In this document: positions 10,891-22,075 of the stretch, piece by piece | Layout: each line of letters opens with the position of its first letter | How positions within the stretch are numbered: the first letter of the stretch is position 1 | Assembly (NCBI GenBank): GCA_031291325.1 | Contig: JARLJG010000028.1 | Coordinates: forward strand, 62,001 to 126,000 | Reading direction: 5' to 3' | Length of the DNA: 64,000 nucleotides | Source of the DNA: Burkholderiaceae bacterium | Lineage (GTDB): Bacteria > Pseudomonadota > Gammaproteobacteria > Burkholderiales > Burkholderiaceae_D | Position numbers and translations under genes: made by a program | The notes under the pieces: model-generated | The model's input: only the letters and a program-made list of their open reading frames with translations | What the model was told of the DNA's origin: nothing | Databases searched by the model: none

Positions 10891-12354
10891 ATGGGAAAAG
10901 TAACCGGCTTCATGGAATACCAGCGCCTGAAAGAGGCGAGCGAATTGCCGCAAACGCGCAAGAAGCATTACAAGGAATTCGTCATGCATTTGAGCGACGA
11001 CGAAGCCAAGATACAAGGCGCGCGTTGCATGGATTGCGGCATCCCTTTTTGCAACAACGGTTGCCCGGTGAATAATATTATTCCCGACTGGAACGACCTG
11101 GTGTATCGCGGCAATTACCGCGAGGCGCTGGAAGTTTTGCATTCGACCAATAATTTCCCCGAATTCACCGGCCGCGTCTGCCCAGCGCCGTGCGAAAGCG
11201 CGTGCACGCTCGGCATCAATAGCGACCCTGTCGGAATCAAGTCGATCGAACATTTTATCGTCGACAAGGCGTGGGAAAACGGCTGGATCGTGCCGCAACC
11301 GGCGCCGGTGAAAACCGGCAAGAAGGTGGCGATCATCGGTGGCGGGCCAGCCGGCTTGGCTGCCGCCCAACAGTTGGCGCGCGCCGGACACGATGTCACC
11401 GTGTTTGAAAAGAACGACCGCGTCGGCGGCTTGCTGCGTTACGGCATTCCCGACTTCAAGATGGAAAAATCGCACATCGATCGCCGCGTGCAACAAATGC
11501 AGGCGGAGGGCGTGCAATTTCGCACCGGCGTGTTGGTCGGCAAGGATTTTCCGGCGAACATCACCAACTGGTCGAAGACGACCATTTCGCCGGAACAAAT
11601 CAACAAGGAGTTCGATGCCGTCGTACTAAGCGGCGGCGCCGAACAGCCGCGCGATTTGCCGGTGCCGGGGCGCGAACTCAAGGGCGTGCATTTCGCCATG
11701 GAATTCCTGCCGTTGCAAAACAAGGTGGTGGCCGGCGACAAGGTCAAGGATCAGATCACCGCTGCCGGCAAGCATGTGGTGGTAATCGGCGGCGGCGATA
11801 CCGGCTCGGATTGCGTCGGCACCTCGAATCGGCACGGCGCGGCATCGGTGGCGCAATTCGAATTGATGCCGCAGCCGCCGGAAACGGAAAACAAGCCGAT
11901 GGTTTGGCCGTATTGGCCGACCAAACTGCGCACTTCGTCGTCGCACGAAGAAGGCTGCGAGCGCGATTGGGCGGTGGCGACCAAGCGCCTCGAAGGCAAG
12001 GGCGGCAAGGTCGAGAAATTGATCGCTGCGCGGGTCGAATGGAAAGACGGCAAGATGCAGGAAGTGCCGAATTCCGAATTTGAAATGAAGGCCGACCTGG
12101 TATTGTTGGCGATGGGCTTCGTGTCGCCGGTGGCGCAGGTGTTGGAAGCGTTCGGCGTCGACAAGGATGGGCGCGGCAACGCCAAGGCCAGCACCGATGG
12201 CGATGGCTGCTATCAAACTTCAGCGGCCAAAGTGTTTGCCGCAGGCGATATGCGGCGCGGACAATCGCTGGTGGTGTGGGCGATCCGCGAAGGTCGCCAA
12301 TGCGCGCGCGCGGTCGACGAATTCCTGATGGGAAGCTCGGTATTGCCGCGTTGA
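10891..12354 (+). CDS. gltD: Glutamate synthase (NADPH) small subunit
   Basis: This 487-residue flavoprotein feeds electrons from NADPH to GltB. The N-terminal cysteine cluster ([25 protein letters not shown]) binds two [4Fe-4S] centres. [10 protein letters not shown] near residue 150 is the FAD fold, and GGGDTGSDC near residue 300 is the NADPH fold. A GTGAGCGAGAG stretch provides a ribosome site before the ATG. It lies 29 bp after gltB. The length (487) matches the β-subunit of proteobacterial enzymes. No sign of damage. Confidence 0.97.
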   Translation: MGKVTGFMEYQRLKEASELPQTRKKHYKEFVMHLSDDEAKIQGARCMDCGIPFCNNGCPVNNIIPDWNDLVYRGNYREALEVLHSTNNFPEFTGRVCPAPCESACTLGINSDPVGIKSIEHFIVDKAWENGWIVPQPAPVKTGKKVAIIGGGPAGLAAAQQLARAGHDVTVFEKNDRVGGLLRYGIPDFKMEKSHIDRRVQQMQAEGVQFRTGVLVGKDFPANITNWSKTTISPEQINKEFDAVVLSGGAEQPRDLPVPGRELKGVHFAMEFLPLQNKVVAGDKVKDQITAAGKHVVVIGGGDTGSDCVGTSNRHGAASVAQFELMPQPPETENKPMVWPYWPTKLRTSSSHEEGCERDWAVATKRLEGKGGKVEKLIAARVEWKDGKMQEVPNSEFEMKADLVLLAMGFVSPVAQVLEAFGVDKDGRGNAKASTDGDGCYQTSAAKVFAAGDMRRGQSLVVWAIREGRQCARAVDEFLMGSSVLPR

Positions 12355-12498
12355 TAAGGTAAATTCGGAGGCGGCGACGACCGTTGTCGACGCTTCCGAG
12401 CATTCCCGACTATATCGGTAGGTGTTTGATTTAACTAAATTTACATCCTTTGTAACAACTTCGCAGGGCATTCGCCTGAATCAAAGTCCGATCTGCAC

Positions 12499-12504
12499 TA
12501 CAAT
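12499..12504 (+). promoter_or_regulatory. Candidate -10 box (TACAAT) for the mla operon
   Basis: TACAAT lies 29 bp upstream of the GTG chosen as mlaF start. No good -35 hexamer is visible at the right distance. It lies inside the longest possible mlaF reading frame, which argues for the shorter protein. Confidence 0.35.
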
Positions 12505-12532
12505 CACGGCATTGCCATTCCCGGTTGCCCTC

Positions 12533-13336
12533 GTGCCCAATCTAGTCGAAATCCGCAATTTGCACTTTTCCTACGGAGATCGTCCGATTTTGTCGGATCT
12601 TCAAATGGACTTCCCACGCGGCAAGGTGGTCGCGGTGATGGGCGGCTCCGGTTCGGGAAAAACCACCATCCTGCGCCTGATCGGCGGCCAGTTGCAGCCA
12701 AACCAGGGCCAGGTCAGCATCGGCGGCGAAGCGGTCGACGCCACCAATTTGCCGGCCTTGTACCGTTTGCGGCGGCGCATGGGCATGCTGTTTCAGCACG
12801 GCGCGTTGTTTACCGACATGAGTGTTTTCGACAACGTCGCCTTCCCGATGCGCGAGCATACCGATTTGCCGGAGAGCCTGATCCGCGATCTGGTCTTGAT
12901 GAAGCTGCAGGCAGTCGGCTTGCGCAATGCGGCGCAATTGAAGCCGGCTGAAGTGTCCGGCGGCATGGCGCGCCGCGTGGCGCTGGCGCGCGCCATCGCG
13001 CTGGATCCGCAACTCATCATGTACGACGAGCCGTTTGCGGGCCTGGACCCGATTTCGATGGGCGTGACCGCAAATTTGATTAAAAAACTGAACGATGTGC
13101 TCGGTTCGACGTCTATCCTGGTTTCGCACGATGTGCATGAATCGTTTTCGATCGCCGACCATGTGTACTTTTTGTCGCAAGGGAAAATTGTCGCGCATGG
13201 CACACCGGCCGAGATGTCGGCCTCCAGCGACCCTTACGTCAAACAGTTCGTCAACGCAGAGGTGGATGGCCCGGTGCCCTTCCATTATCCGGGCAAGAGC
13301 CTGGCCGACGATCTCGGTTTAAGGACGCCAGCATGA
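12533..13336 (+). CDS. mlaF: Phospholipid-transport ABC ATPase MlaF
   Basis: This ATPase powers the MlaFEDB inner-membrane complex, which moves phospholipids between the outer and inner membranes. Walker A is GGSGSGKTT, the signature is VSGGMARRVALAR, and Walker B is LIMYDEPFAGLDP. The frame is open back to 12422, but those 37 residues do not resemble MlaF and contain a possible promoter, so I chose GTG 12533, giving 267 residues starting just before LVEIRNLHFSYGD. The ribosome site is weak, which leaves the start uncertain. The last codons overlap mlaE by ATGA. Confidence 0.93.
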   Translation: MPNLVEIRNLHFSYGDRPILSDLQMDFPRGKVVAVMGGSGSGKTTILRLIGGQLQPNQGQVSIGGEAVDATNLPALYRLRRRMGMLFQHGALFTDMSVFDNVAFPMREHTDLPESLIRDLVLMKLQAVGLRNAAQLKPAEVSGGMARRVALARAIALDPQLIMYDEPFAGLDPISMGVTANLIKKLNDVLGSTSILVSHDVHESFSIADHVYFLSQGKIVAHGTPAEMSASSDPYVKQFVNAEVDGPVPFHYPGKSLADDLGLRTPA

Positions 13337-14112
13337 TACTGCGGGCAATTGCATCGCTGGGGCGCGGCGTGCGCGAATGGTTGGAGAATCTCGGCTACGC
13401 GGGCCGCATGGCCTTCGACATGCTGAAATTATCGGGCGGCTTGCTGCGGCGGCCACGCCTGATTACCGACCAGATTCATTTCATCGGCAATTATTCGCTG
13501 GTCATCATTGCCGTGTCGGGCTTGTTTGTCGGCTTCGTGCTCGGCTTGCAAGGGTATTACACGCTCAATAAATACGGCTCGGAACAGGCGCTCGGCTTGC
13601 TGGTTGCCTTGTCGCTGACGCGCGAACTGGGGCCGGTCGTGACTGCGTTATTGTTTGCCGGACGCGCCGGCACCTCGCTGACCGCCGAAATCGGCTTGAT
13701 GAAAGCCGGCGAGCAACTATCGGCGATGGAAATGATGGCGGTCAACCCGTTGCAGCGCGTGATCGCGCCGCGTTTCTGGGCCGGCGTGATTGCGATGCCG
13801 GCGCTAGCGGCGATCTTTAGCGCGGTCGGCGTGTTGGGCGGCTATGTCGTCGGCGTCAAAATGATCGGCGTCGACGAAGGCGCGTTCTGGTCGCAGATGC
13901 AGGGCGGCGTCGACATCTGGCAAGACGTGTCGAATGGCGTGATTAAAAGCGTGGTTTTTGGATTTGCCGTAACATTTATCGCATTGTTCCAGGGTTACGA
14001 GGCACAACCGACTCCAGAGGGCGTGGCGCGGGCAACCACCCGCACCGTGGTGATCGCGTCGCTGACGGTACTCGGGCTGGATTTCATGCTGACGGCATTG
14101 ATGTTTAATTGA
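13333..14112 (+). CDS. mlaE: Phospholipid-transport permease MlaE
   Basis: This 259-residue permease has five or so hydrophobic helices. Landmarks are LTRELGPVVTALLFAGRAGTS and EIGLMKAGEQLSAMEMM, the conserved MlaE/YrbE core, where the conserved Glu contacts the ATPase. It overlaps mlaF by four bases (translational coupling). It forms the membrane part of MlaFEDB. It is followed by a 130-bp gap holding a hairpin before mlaD. Confidence 0.96.
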   Translation: MILRAIASLGRGVREWLENLGYAGRMAFDMLKLSGGLLRRPRLITDQIHFIGNYSLVIIAVSGLFVGFVLGLQGYYTLNKYGSEQALGLLVALSLTRELGPVVTALLFAGRAGTSLTAEIGLMKAGEQLSAMEMMAVNPLQRVIAPRFWAGVIAMPALAAIFSAVGVLGGYVVGVKMIGVDEGAFWSQMQGGVDIWQDVSNGVIKSVVFGFAVTFIALFQGYEAQPTPEGVARATTRTVVIASLTVLGLDFMLTALMFN

Positions 14113-14176
14113 ATGGTTGTTCCGATTTTTGTGGGTAAAGAAACGTATTTGCGCAAGATTGGCAAAAATTATCCTC

Positions 14177-14202
14177 GTCGTTCCCGCTAAGGCGGGAACG
14201 AC
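14177..14202. repeat. Palindromic intergenic hairpin (GTCGTTCCCGC)
   Basis: GTCGTTCCCGC at 14177-14187 pairs exactly with GCGGGAACGAC at 14192-14202 across a 4-nt loop. Sequences of this kind (GTCATTCCCGC...) are dispersed, REP-like repeats in many proteobacteria. Here it lies between mlaE and mlaD and may modulate their relative expression. Confidence 0.7.
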
Positions 14203-14241
14203 GGAGGTTGTGTTAGCGCATCAAAATAGAGGTAAGCAGTT

Positions 14242-14715
14242 ATGCAAAAAAAATCCCTGGATTTGTGGGTCGGCCTGTTTGTGTTGCTGGGCGCCCTTGC
14301 ATTGTTTTTTCTGGCGATCAAGGCCGGCAATCTCGGTTCGATTAACTTTGGCGCGGTGTACCCGGTGCAGGCCAAGTTCGACAACATCGGCGGCTTGAAA
14401 CCGCAAGCGCCAGTCAAGAGCGCCGGGGTGGTGGTCGGTCGCGTCGGCGCGATCAATTTCGACGACAAGACTTTCCAGGCCGTGGTGACCTTGAATCTCG
14501 ATGGACGCTATCAATTTCCGAAGGATTCGTCGGTCAAAATCCTGACCTCCGGTTTATTGGGCGAGCAATATATCGGCATGACGCCGGGCGGCGATACGCA
14601 TAACCTGGCGGCGGGCGACAAGATTACGATGACGCAATCGGCCGTGGTGCTGGAAGATTTAATCAGCCAATTTCTCTATAGCAAGGCGGCTGAAGGCAAG
14701 GATAGCGGCAAATAA
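14242..14715 (+). CDS. mlaD: Phospholipid-transport MCE protein MlaD
   Basis: This 157-residue protein is anchored by an N-terminal helix (about residues 7-27, LWVGLFVLLGALALFFLAI). A single MCE domain follows, with GGLKPQAPVKSAGVVVGRV and the hydrophobic pore-loop region LTSGLLGEQYIGMTPGG. MlaD hexamers sit on MlaFE in the periplasm and receive lipid from MlaC. A GAGGTAAGC ribosome site precedes the ATG. Length is in the usual range. Confidence 0.95.
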   Translation: MQKKSLDLWVGLFVLLGALALFFLAIKAGNLGSINFGAVYPVQAKFDNIGGLKPQAPVKSAGVVVGRVGAINFDDKTFQAVVTLNLDGRYQFPKDSSVKILTSGLLGEQYIGMTPGGDTHNLAAGDKITMTQSAVVLEDLISQFLYSKAAEGKDSGK

Positions 14716-14772
14716 GGCGAGTTGGCTCGCCGGCTGCAAAATCCGATTTTCGATCAATCTATTTGGAATGCC

Positions 14773-15423
14773 ATGAAGATATTAAAAACACTATTTGCGG
14801 CAGCAATGTCATTAACGCTGGCAAGCTTTGTCAACTTCGCCGTCGCTGCCGACGAGGCGCCGGACGCATTGGTCAAGCGCATCAGCACCGACGTGCTGGA
14901 AAGCGCGAAAGCCGACAAGGAAATCCAGAGCGGCAATCAAAAGCATGTGCTGGACTTGGTGGAAGCCAAAATTCTGCCATATGTCGATTTCCAACGCATG
15001 ACTTCGCTGGCCGCAGGCCGTTTTTGGCGCGATGCGACGCCCGAGCAGCAAAAGCAATTGATCGAACAATTCCGCAGCTTGTTGGTATTCACATATTCCG
15101 GCGCGATTTCATCGATCAAGGATCAGAAGCTGCAATTCCAGCCGTTTAGAGGCGACCCTGAGGCCACCGACGGCGTCGAAGTGCGTTCGCAAGTCGTGCA
15201 AACCCGGGGCGAGGCGATACAATTGAATTACCGCCTGGAGAAATTGCCAGGCGGCTGGAAAATCTACGACGTCAATGTGCTGGGCGCATGGTTGGTCGAA
15301 ACCTACAAGGGTAATTTCGCCACCGAGATTTCCAAAGGCGGGATCGACGGCTTGATCAAGGCGTTGACCGACAAGAACAAGAAATTAAGCGACAATGTGT
15401 CGAAAACGACAAAATCCTCCTGA
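14773..15423 (+). CDS. mlaC: Phospholipid shuttle protein MlaC
   Basis: This 216-residue periplasmic protein has a clear Sec signal (MKILKTLFAAAMSLTLASF, cleavage expected after AVAA). The body has the MlaC/Ttg2D features VDFQRMTSLAAGRFWRDATP and YDVNVLGAWLVETYKGNF. It carries a phospholipid between MlaA and MlaD. The frame extends upstream to 14722, but the signal peptide fixes the start at ATG 14773. The TGA overlaps the ATG of mlaB by one base. Confidence 0.95.
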   Translation: MKILKTLFAAAMSLTLASFVNFAVAADEAPDALVKRISTDVLESAKADKEIQSGNQKHVLDLVEAKILPYVDFQRMTSLAAGRFWRDATPEQQKQLIEQFRSLLVFTYSGAISSIKDQKLQFQPFRGDPEATDGVEVRSQVVQTRGEAIQLNYRLEKLPGGWKIYDVNVLGAWLVETYKGNFATEISKGGIDGLIKALTDKNKKLSDNVSKTTKSS

Positions 15424-15707
15424 TGTTCCAGCCCGCACTCTCTTTAACCGTCGACAACGCCAGTAAGGCGTTGCAAGAAGGTCTGAACGCCATCAAAAGC
15501 GGGCAGACCGAATTCGACTTGTCGCATTTGACGACCGTCGATTCGGCGGGCGTTGCCACCTTGTTGGCGTGGCAACGCGCGGCGAACGCGCAACAGCAAG
15601 AGCTGCATTTTCGGAATTTGCCGGGCGGTTTGCGCAGCCTGGCCGAATTGTATGGGGTGTTCGGTTTGTTGTTTCCCGAAGTCGCTCCCACTCAAGCCGA
15701 CGCCTAA
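15423..15707 (+). CDS. mlaB: STAS-domain protein MlaB
   Basis: This 94-residue cytoplasmic STAS-domain protein contains FDLSHLTTVDSAGVATLLAWQR, the loop that in anti-sigma antagonists holds a phosphorylatable Ser/Thr. MlaB binds MlaF and is needed for activity of the complex. Its start overlaps the mlaC stop by one base. It completes a canonical mlaFEDCB order; the outer-membrane partner mlaA is at 55.2 kb. Confidence 0.92.
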   Translation: MFQPALSLTVDNASKALQEGLNAIKSGQTEFDLSHLTTVDSAGVATLLAWQRAANAQQQELHFRNLPGGLRSLAELYGVFGLLFPEVAPTQADA

Positions 15708-15732
15708 TTCCGCTTGCGCGCTAAAAATCCAA

Positions 15733-15738
15733 TATAAT
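15733..15738 (+). promoter_or_regulatory. Candidate -10 box (TATAAT) before the ABC exporter genes
   Basis: A perfect TATAAT lies 76 bp upstream of the exporter ATPase gene, in the 106-bp gap after mlaB. A -35 hexamer is not convincing (TTCCGC at 19 bp spacing). It may give separate expression of the exporter, ibaG, murA and hisG genes. Confidence 0.4.
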
Positions 15739-15813
15739 CAACGGTTTTCGCCCTGTGTTGGACGCCTCTTGCGCCAATCTGCGGCAATTTTGCATAAAGT
15801 GCGCTTAGCCAAC

Positions 15814-16725
15814 ATGGCTGCTATCCAGATTACCAAGGTCGAAAAGCGTTACAACGCGTTGCGCGCGCTCGACGGCGTTTCGCTCGAGATCGAACAAGGC
15901 GAATTCTTCGGTTTGCTCGGCCCCAATGGCGCCGGCAAGACCACCTTGATTTCGATCATCGCCGGGCTCAACCGCGCCGATGCCGGCAGCGTGTCGATCC
16001 ACGGCTACGACGTGGTCAAGGATTACCGGCAGGCGCGCATGCGCCTGGGCGTGGTGCCGCAGGAATTGGTCTTCGACCCGTTTTTCTCGGTGCGCGAAAC
16101 GCTGCGCATGCAATCCGGCTATTTCGGCATCAAAAAGAACGACGACTGGATCGACGAGGTGATGCATAACCTCGACCTGACCAACAAGGCCGACGTCAAT
16201 ACCCGCGCGTTGTCGGGCGGCATGAAACGGCGCGTGCTGGTGGCGCAAGCGCTGGTGCACAAGCCGCCGGTGATCGTGCTGGACGAGCCGACGGCGGGCG
16301 TCGATGTCGAGTTGCGCCAAACCCTGTGGAAATTTATCGAGCGCTTGAACCGCGAAGGGCATACGGTGGTGTTGACCACGCATTACCTGGAAGAGGCGCA
16401 AGCGCTGTGCCACCGCATCGCGATGCTGAAGGCCGGCAAGGTGGTGGCGCTGGACACCACGTCGGCGTTGATCAAGCGCATCTCCGGCTCGCAACTGGTG
16501 GTCAACCTGGGCCAAGGCAAGTTGCCCGACGGCTTGAAGGCGCTGGTCTCGCATACGGACGAACTGGTCGCCGGCGGCACCTATACCTTGCGCGTGAATG
16601 CCTACCCCGAGGTCGAACCGATTTTGCGCGCATTGCGCGAAGCGGGAGCCGTGATCGAGGATATGCAATTGCAGCAGGCCGATTTGGAAGATGTTTTTAT
16701 CCAGATCATGGAAGGCGAGAAATGA
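15814..16725 (+). CDS. ABC-2 type exporter ATPase (YadG-like)
   Basis: This 303-residue ATPase has Walker A GPNGAGKTT, signature LSGGMKRRVLVAQAL and Walker B VIVLDEPTAGVD, followed by a C-terminal accessory segment as in the DrrA/YadG group. The start is placed at ATG 15814 (MAAIQITKVEKRY); the open frame runs further upstream but overlaps mlaB. It overlaps the permease gene by ATGA. The YadGH-type pair between mla and ibaG-murA is a familiar betaproteobacterial arrangement. The substrate is unknown. Confidence 0.92.
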   Translation: MAAIQITKVEKRYNALRALDGVSLEIEQGEFFGLLGPNGAGKTTLISIIAGLNRADAGSVSIHGYDVVKDYRQARMRLGVVPQELVFDPFFSVRETLRMQSGYFGIKKNDDWIDEVMHNLDLTNKADVNTRALSGGMKRRVLVAQALVHKPPVIVLDEPTAGVDVELRQTLWKFIERLNREGHTVVLTTHYLEEAQALCHRIAMLKAGKVVALDTTSALIKRISGSQLVVNLGQGKLPDGLKALVSHTDELVAGGTYTLRVNAYPEVEPILRALREAGAVIEDMQLQQADLEDVFIQIMEGEK

Positions 16726-17477
16726 TCGGCTTTCAAACCCTGTTGTATAAAGAGGTCTTGCGCTTTTGGAAAGTGGCGACGCAAACCATCGCCGCGCCGG
16801 TCTTGACCGCGATGCTGTACCTGGTGATATTCGGTCAAGCGCTGGAAAATCGCGTTCATGTCTATCCGGGAGTGTCTTATACTGCATTCCTGGTGCCTGG
16901 CCTGGTCATGATGAGCGTGTTGCAAAACGCCTTTGCCAATTCGTCGTCGTCGTTGATTCAATCGAAAATTACCGGCAATCTGGTCTTTATCCTGTTACCG
17001 CCGTTGTCGCATCTGGAAATGTTCAGCGCCTACGTGCTGGCGGCGATGGTGCGCGGCTTGGCGGTCGGCGTCGGCGTGTTTGCGGTCACGGCGTGGTTTG
17101 CCAAGATGGCATTCGTGGCGCCGTGGTGGATCGTCATATTTTCCCTGCTGGGCGCGGCGATCCTCGGGACGCTGGGTTTGATCGTCGGCATCTGGGCAGA
17201 AAAGTTCGACCAGTTGGCGGCCTCGCAGAATTTCCTGATCATGCCGGCGACCTTTTTGTCCGGCGTGTTTTATTCGATTCATGCGTTGCCGCCGTTTTGG
17301 CAAGCGGTGTCGCATTGCAATCCGTTCTTTTATATGATCGATGGTTTCCGCTATGGCTTTTTCGGCCAGTCCGACGTCGATCCGGTATGGAGTTGCGCGA
17401 TTGCCGCCGTGTTCTTCCTGGCGCTGGCGGCCTTGGCGGTGCGGATGCTGAAAAGCGGTTATAAACTGAGAGGTTAG
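16722..17477 (+). CDS. ABC-2 type exporter permease (YadH-like)
   Basis: This 251-residue membrane protein has about six helices. The segments PGLVMMSVLQNAFANSSSS and PATFLSGVFYSIHALPPFWQ are the conserved ABC-2 permease regions. It pairs with the ATPase whose stop codon overlaps its start (ATGA). The substrate is unknown; with mla, ibaG and murA as neighbours, an envelope role is a guess. Confidence 0.92.
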   Translation: MIGFQTLLYKEVLRFWKVATQTIAAPVLTAMLYLVIFGQALENRVHVYPGVSYTAFLVPGLVMMSVLQNAFANSSSSLIQSKITGNLVFILLPPLSHLEMFSAYVLAAMVRGLAVGVGVFAVTAWFAKMAFVAPWWIVIFSLLGAAILGTLGLIVGIWAEKFDQLAASQNFLIMPATFLSGVFYSIHALPPFWQAVSHCNPFFYMIDGFRYGFFGQSDVDPVWSCAIAAVFFLALAALAVRMLKSGYKLRG

Positions 17478-17480
17478 ATA

Positions 17481-19617
<2,137 letters not shown>

Positions 19618-19634
19618 TTTTTTGTCTGAAGTTG

Positions 19635-19785
19635 CGCACTGATGTCGGTATATGCTAAGAACGAATCCCTTCCCCCTTGCAGGGGGAAGGCTAGGATGGG
19701 GGTAGAGCGCCTGAATTACGGCACTATGTATCTCGACCGCGCTACCCCCTCCCTAACCCTCCCCCTGCAAGGGGGAGGGAACTTG
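19635..19785 (+). repeat. Intergenic two-hairpin repeat, copy 1
   Basis: This fills most of the 241-bp hisG-hisD gap. It has a first palindrome CCTTCCCCCT-tgc-AGGGGGAAGG, a middle segment (AGGATGGGGGTAGAGCG...ACCGC), and a second hairpin CCCTCCCCCT/AGGGGGAGGG-like end. A second copy in the same orientation lies at 26887-27065. It resembles a dispersed non-coding (MITE-like) repeat; no coding capacity is seen. Confidence 0.8.
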
Positions 19786-19858
19786 CATGGCGCAAATTTC
19801 AACGCCAATGCGTGACATAAGTTTTTTATCCTAGACCCTTGAGTAAGAGTGCAAGCGA

Positions 19859-21172
19859 ATGACGATCACAATCCGCAAGCTGGATTCCGCCACCCCCGAT
19901 TTCCGCACGCAACTGTCGGCCTTGCTGGCCTTCGAGGCCAGCGCCGACGAGGCCATCGAAAAAGCGGTCGCCGGCATCCTGGCCGATGTCAAGGCGCGCG
20001 GCGATGCCGCCGTGCTGGAATACACCAACCGCTTCGACCGCCTCGAAGTCGGCAGCGTGGCAGCGCTGGAAATCGGCCAGGCAGAATTGCAAGCCGCGCT
20101 GGCCAGCTTGCCGCAGGCGCGCCGCGCGGCACTGGAAAGCGCCGCTGCGCGCGTGCGCAGCTACCATCAACGGCAAAAGCAGGAATGCGGCTCCGACGGC
20201 TTTACCTATACCGAAGCGGACGGCACCGTGCTGGGCCAAAAGGTGACGGCGGTCGATCGCGTCGGCATCTATGTTCCCGGCGGCAAGGCGGCTTACCCGT
20301 CTTCGGTATTGATGAATGCGATTCCGGCCAAGGTCGCCGGCGTGGCGGAAATTATCATGGTGGTGCCGACTCCGGGCGGCGTCAAGAATGAATTGGTGTT
20401 GGCGGCGGCGGCCATTTCCGGCGTCGACCGCGTGTTCACCATCGGCGGCGCGCAAGCGGTGGCGGCGTTGGCCTACGGCACCGAGGCCATTCCCGCAGTC
20501 GACAAGATCGTCGGCCCCGGCAATGCCTACGTCGCTGCGGCCAAGCGCCGCGTGTTCGGCGTGGTCGGCATCGACATGATCGCCGGGCCGTCGGAAATCC
20601 TGGTCATCTGCGACGGCAGCACCGATCCCGACTGGGTTGCGATGGATTTGTTTTCGCAAGCCGAGCATGACGAATTGGCGCAATCGATCCTGTTGTGCCC
20701 GGACGCCGCCTACCTCGACGCAGTGCAAGCCAGCGTCGATAAATTGCTCGATGCGATGCCGCGCAAGGACGTGATCCACACGTCGCTGACCAATCGCGGC
20801 GCGCTGATCAAGGTGCGCGACATGGCCGAAGCCTGCGAGATCGCCAACGCCATCGCGCCCGAGCATCTGGAAATTTCCGCGCAAAATCCGCAGCAATGGG
20901 CCGACCAGGTTCGCCATGCGGGCGCGATGTTCCTCGGGCGCTTTTCGTCGGAATCTCTGGGCGACTATTGCGCCGGCCCCAATCACGTGTTGCCGACTTC
21001 GCGCACCGCGCGCTTTTCGTCGCCGCTCGGCGTGTACGATTTCCAGAAGCGTTCCAGTATTATCCATGTCAGCGAAGCCGGCGCGCAAAGCCTGGGCAAG
21101 ATTGCTGCCGAACTGGCCTACGGCGAGGGACTGCAAGCCCACGCGCGTTCCGCCGAACTGCGCTTGAAATGA
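19859..21172 (+). CDS. hisD: Histidinol dehydrogenase
   Basis: This 437-residue zinc enzyme catalyses the last two steps of histidine synthesis. [20 protein letters not shown] and the zinc/catalytic region [13 protein letters not shown] are present, and [23 protein letters not shown] is near the C-terminus. Length is standard. It is separated from hisG by the repeat element, so it may have its own promoter, but I see no clear one. An orphan methyltransferase gene follows 7 bp after its stop. Confidence 0.98.
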   Translation: MTITIRKLDSATPDFRTQLSALLAFEASADEAIEKAVAGILADVKARGDAAVLEYTNRFDRLEVGSVAALEIGQAELQAALASLPQARRAALESAAARVRSYHQRQKQECGSDGFTYTEADGTVLGQKVTAVDRVGIYVPGGKAAYPSSVLMNAIPAKVAGVAEIIMVVPTPGGVKNELVLAAAAISGVDRVFTIGGAQAVAALAYGTEAIPAVDKIVGPGNAYVAAAKRRVFGVVGIDMIAGPSEILVICDGSTDPDWVAMDLFSQAEHDELAQSILLCPDAAYLDAVQASVDKLLDAMPRKDVIHTSLTNRGALIKVRDMAEACEIANAIAPEHLEISAQNPQQWADQVRHAGAMFLGRFSSESLGDYCAGPNHVLPTSRTARFSSPLGVYDFQKRSSIIHVSEAGAQSLGKIAAELAYGEGLQAHARSAELRLK

Positions 21173-21179
21173 TGCAACC

Positions 21180-22043
21180 GTGAGTGACCGAGCGCCCACC
21201 GCCGATTGGCTTAACCGCGTCTTTTGCGAAGACGCGCTGTCCGGCATGGCGCGCATTCCCGACGGCGCGGTGGATTTGATCATCACCGATCCGCCGTATG
21301 GCCTGGGCAAGGATTACGGCAACGACTCGGACAAGCTGGATGCCGATGCCTACCTGCGCTGGATGGAGCAATGGATCGATCTGGCGCTGCCGAAGCTCAA
21401 GCCGACCGGCAGCCTGTACATCTGCCTGACCTGGCGCTATTCGCCGGAAATTTTCGTCATGTTGAAACAGCGCATGATCATGCTCAACGAAATCATCTGG
21501 GATCGCCGCGTGCCGTCGATGGGCGGCAGCGTGCGCAACTATACTTCGGTGCATGACACCATCGGCTTTTTCGCCAAGCAAAAAGGCTATTACTTCGACC
21601 TCGACGCGATTCGCATCCCCTACGATGCGGAAACCAAGAAAGCCCGCTCCCGATCGATTTTTGTCGGCGCCAAATGGCTGGAACTGGGCTATAACCCCAA
21701 GGATTTATGGAGCGTCTCGCGCCTGCATCGCGAACACCCGGAGCGCGCCGACCACCCGACGCAAAAGCCGCTCGAAATCATCGAGCGCATGGTGAAAGCG
21801 TCATGCCCGCCCGGCGGCGTGATACTCGATCCTTTCATGGGGAGCGGCACCACGGCGGTTGCAGCCAAACGCTGCGGGCGCAATTATGTCGGATTCGAGT
21901 TGAATGCCGAATACTGCGGCGTGATTGAAAAACGACTGGCAGCGCTGGATACGCCAGTTGGCCCGGTTCAAACAAATCGGGACTTGCAACCAACCGCAAA
22001 CGACGTGGACGATGCGCCGTCGCAAACCTCGTTATTGTTCTAA
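21180..22043 (+). CDS. Orphan DNA methyltransferase (class β, DPPY type)
   Basis: This 287-residue protein has the catalytic motif [11 protein letters not shown] (motif IV) near residue 36 and the SAM-binding motif [14 protein letters not shown] (motif I) near residue 220. That order defines class β N6-adenine or N4-cytosine methyltransferases. [13 protein letters not shown] is the usual motif X region. GTG 21180 is the start, 7 bp after hisD. No restriction gene is adjacent. Its place inside the his operon is odd and suggests co-transcription with hisD and hisC. Its target sequence is not readable from the gene. A housekeeping or epigenetic role is inference. Confidence 0.92.
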   Translation: MSDRAPTADWLNRVFCEDALSGMARIPDGAVDLIITDPPYGLGKDYGNDSDKLDADAYLRWMEQWIDLALPKLKPTGSLYICLTWRYSPEIFVMLKQRMIMLNEIIWDRRVPSMGGSVRNYTSVHDTIGFFAKQKGYYFDLDAIRIPYDAETKKARSRSIFVGAKWLELGYNPKDLWSVSRLHREHPERADHPTQKPLEIIERMVKASCPPGGVILDPFMGSGTTAVAAKRCGRNYVGFELNAEYCGVIEKRLAALDTPVGPVQTNRDLQPTANDVDDAPSQTSLLF

Positions 22044-22075
22044 TACCCCCGTTTATTGAGTCATATAGAGTCATC

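Noticed and set aside
12422-12532. 37-residue N-terminal extension of MlaF
   Set aside because: It has no similarity to MlaF proteins and contains a candidate -10 box.
15553-15813. N-terminal extension of the exporter ATPase through mlaB
   Set aside because: It overlaps mlaB out of frame and crosses a likely promoter; the family start is at 15814.
21180-22043. Restriction-modification system
   Set aside because: Only a methyltransferase is present; both neighbours are his genes and there is no nuclease or specificity subunit.
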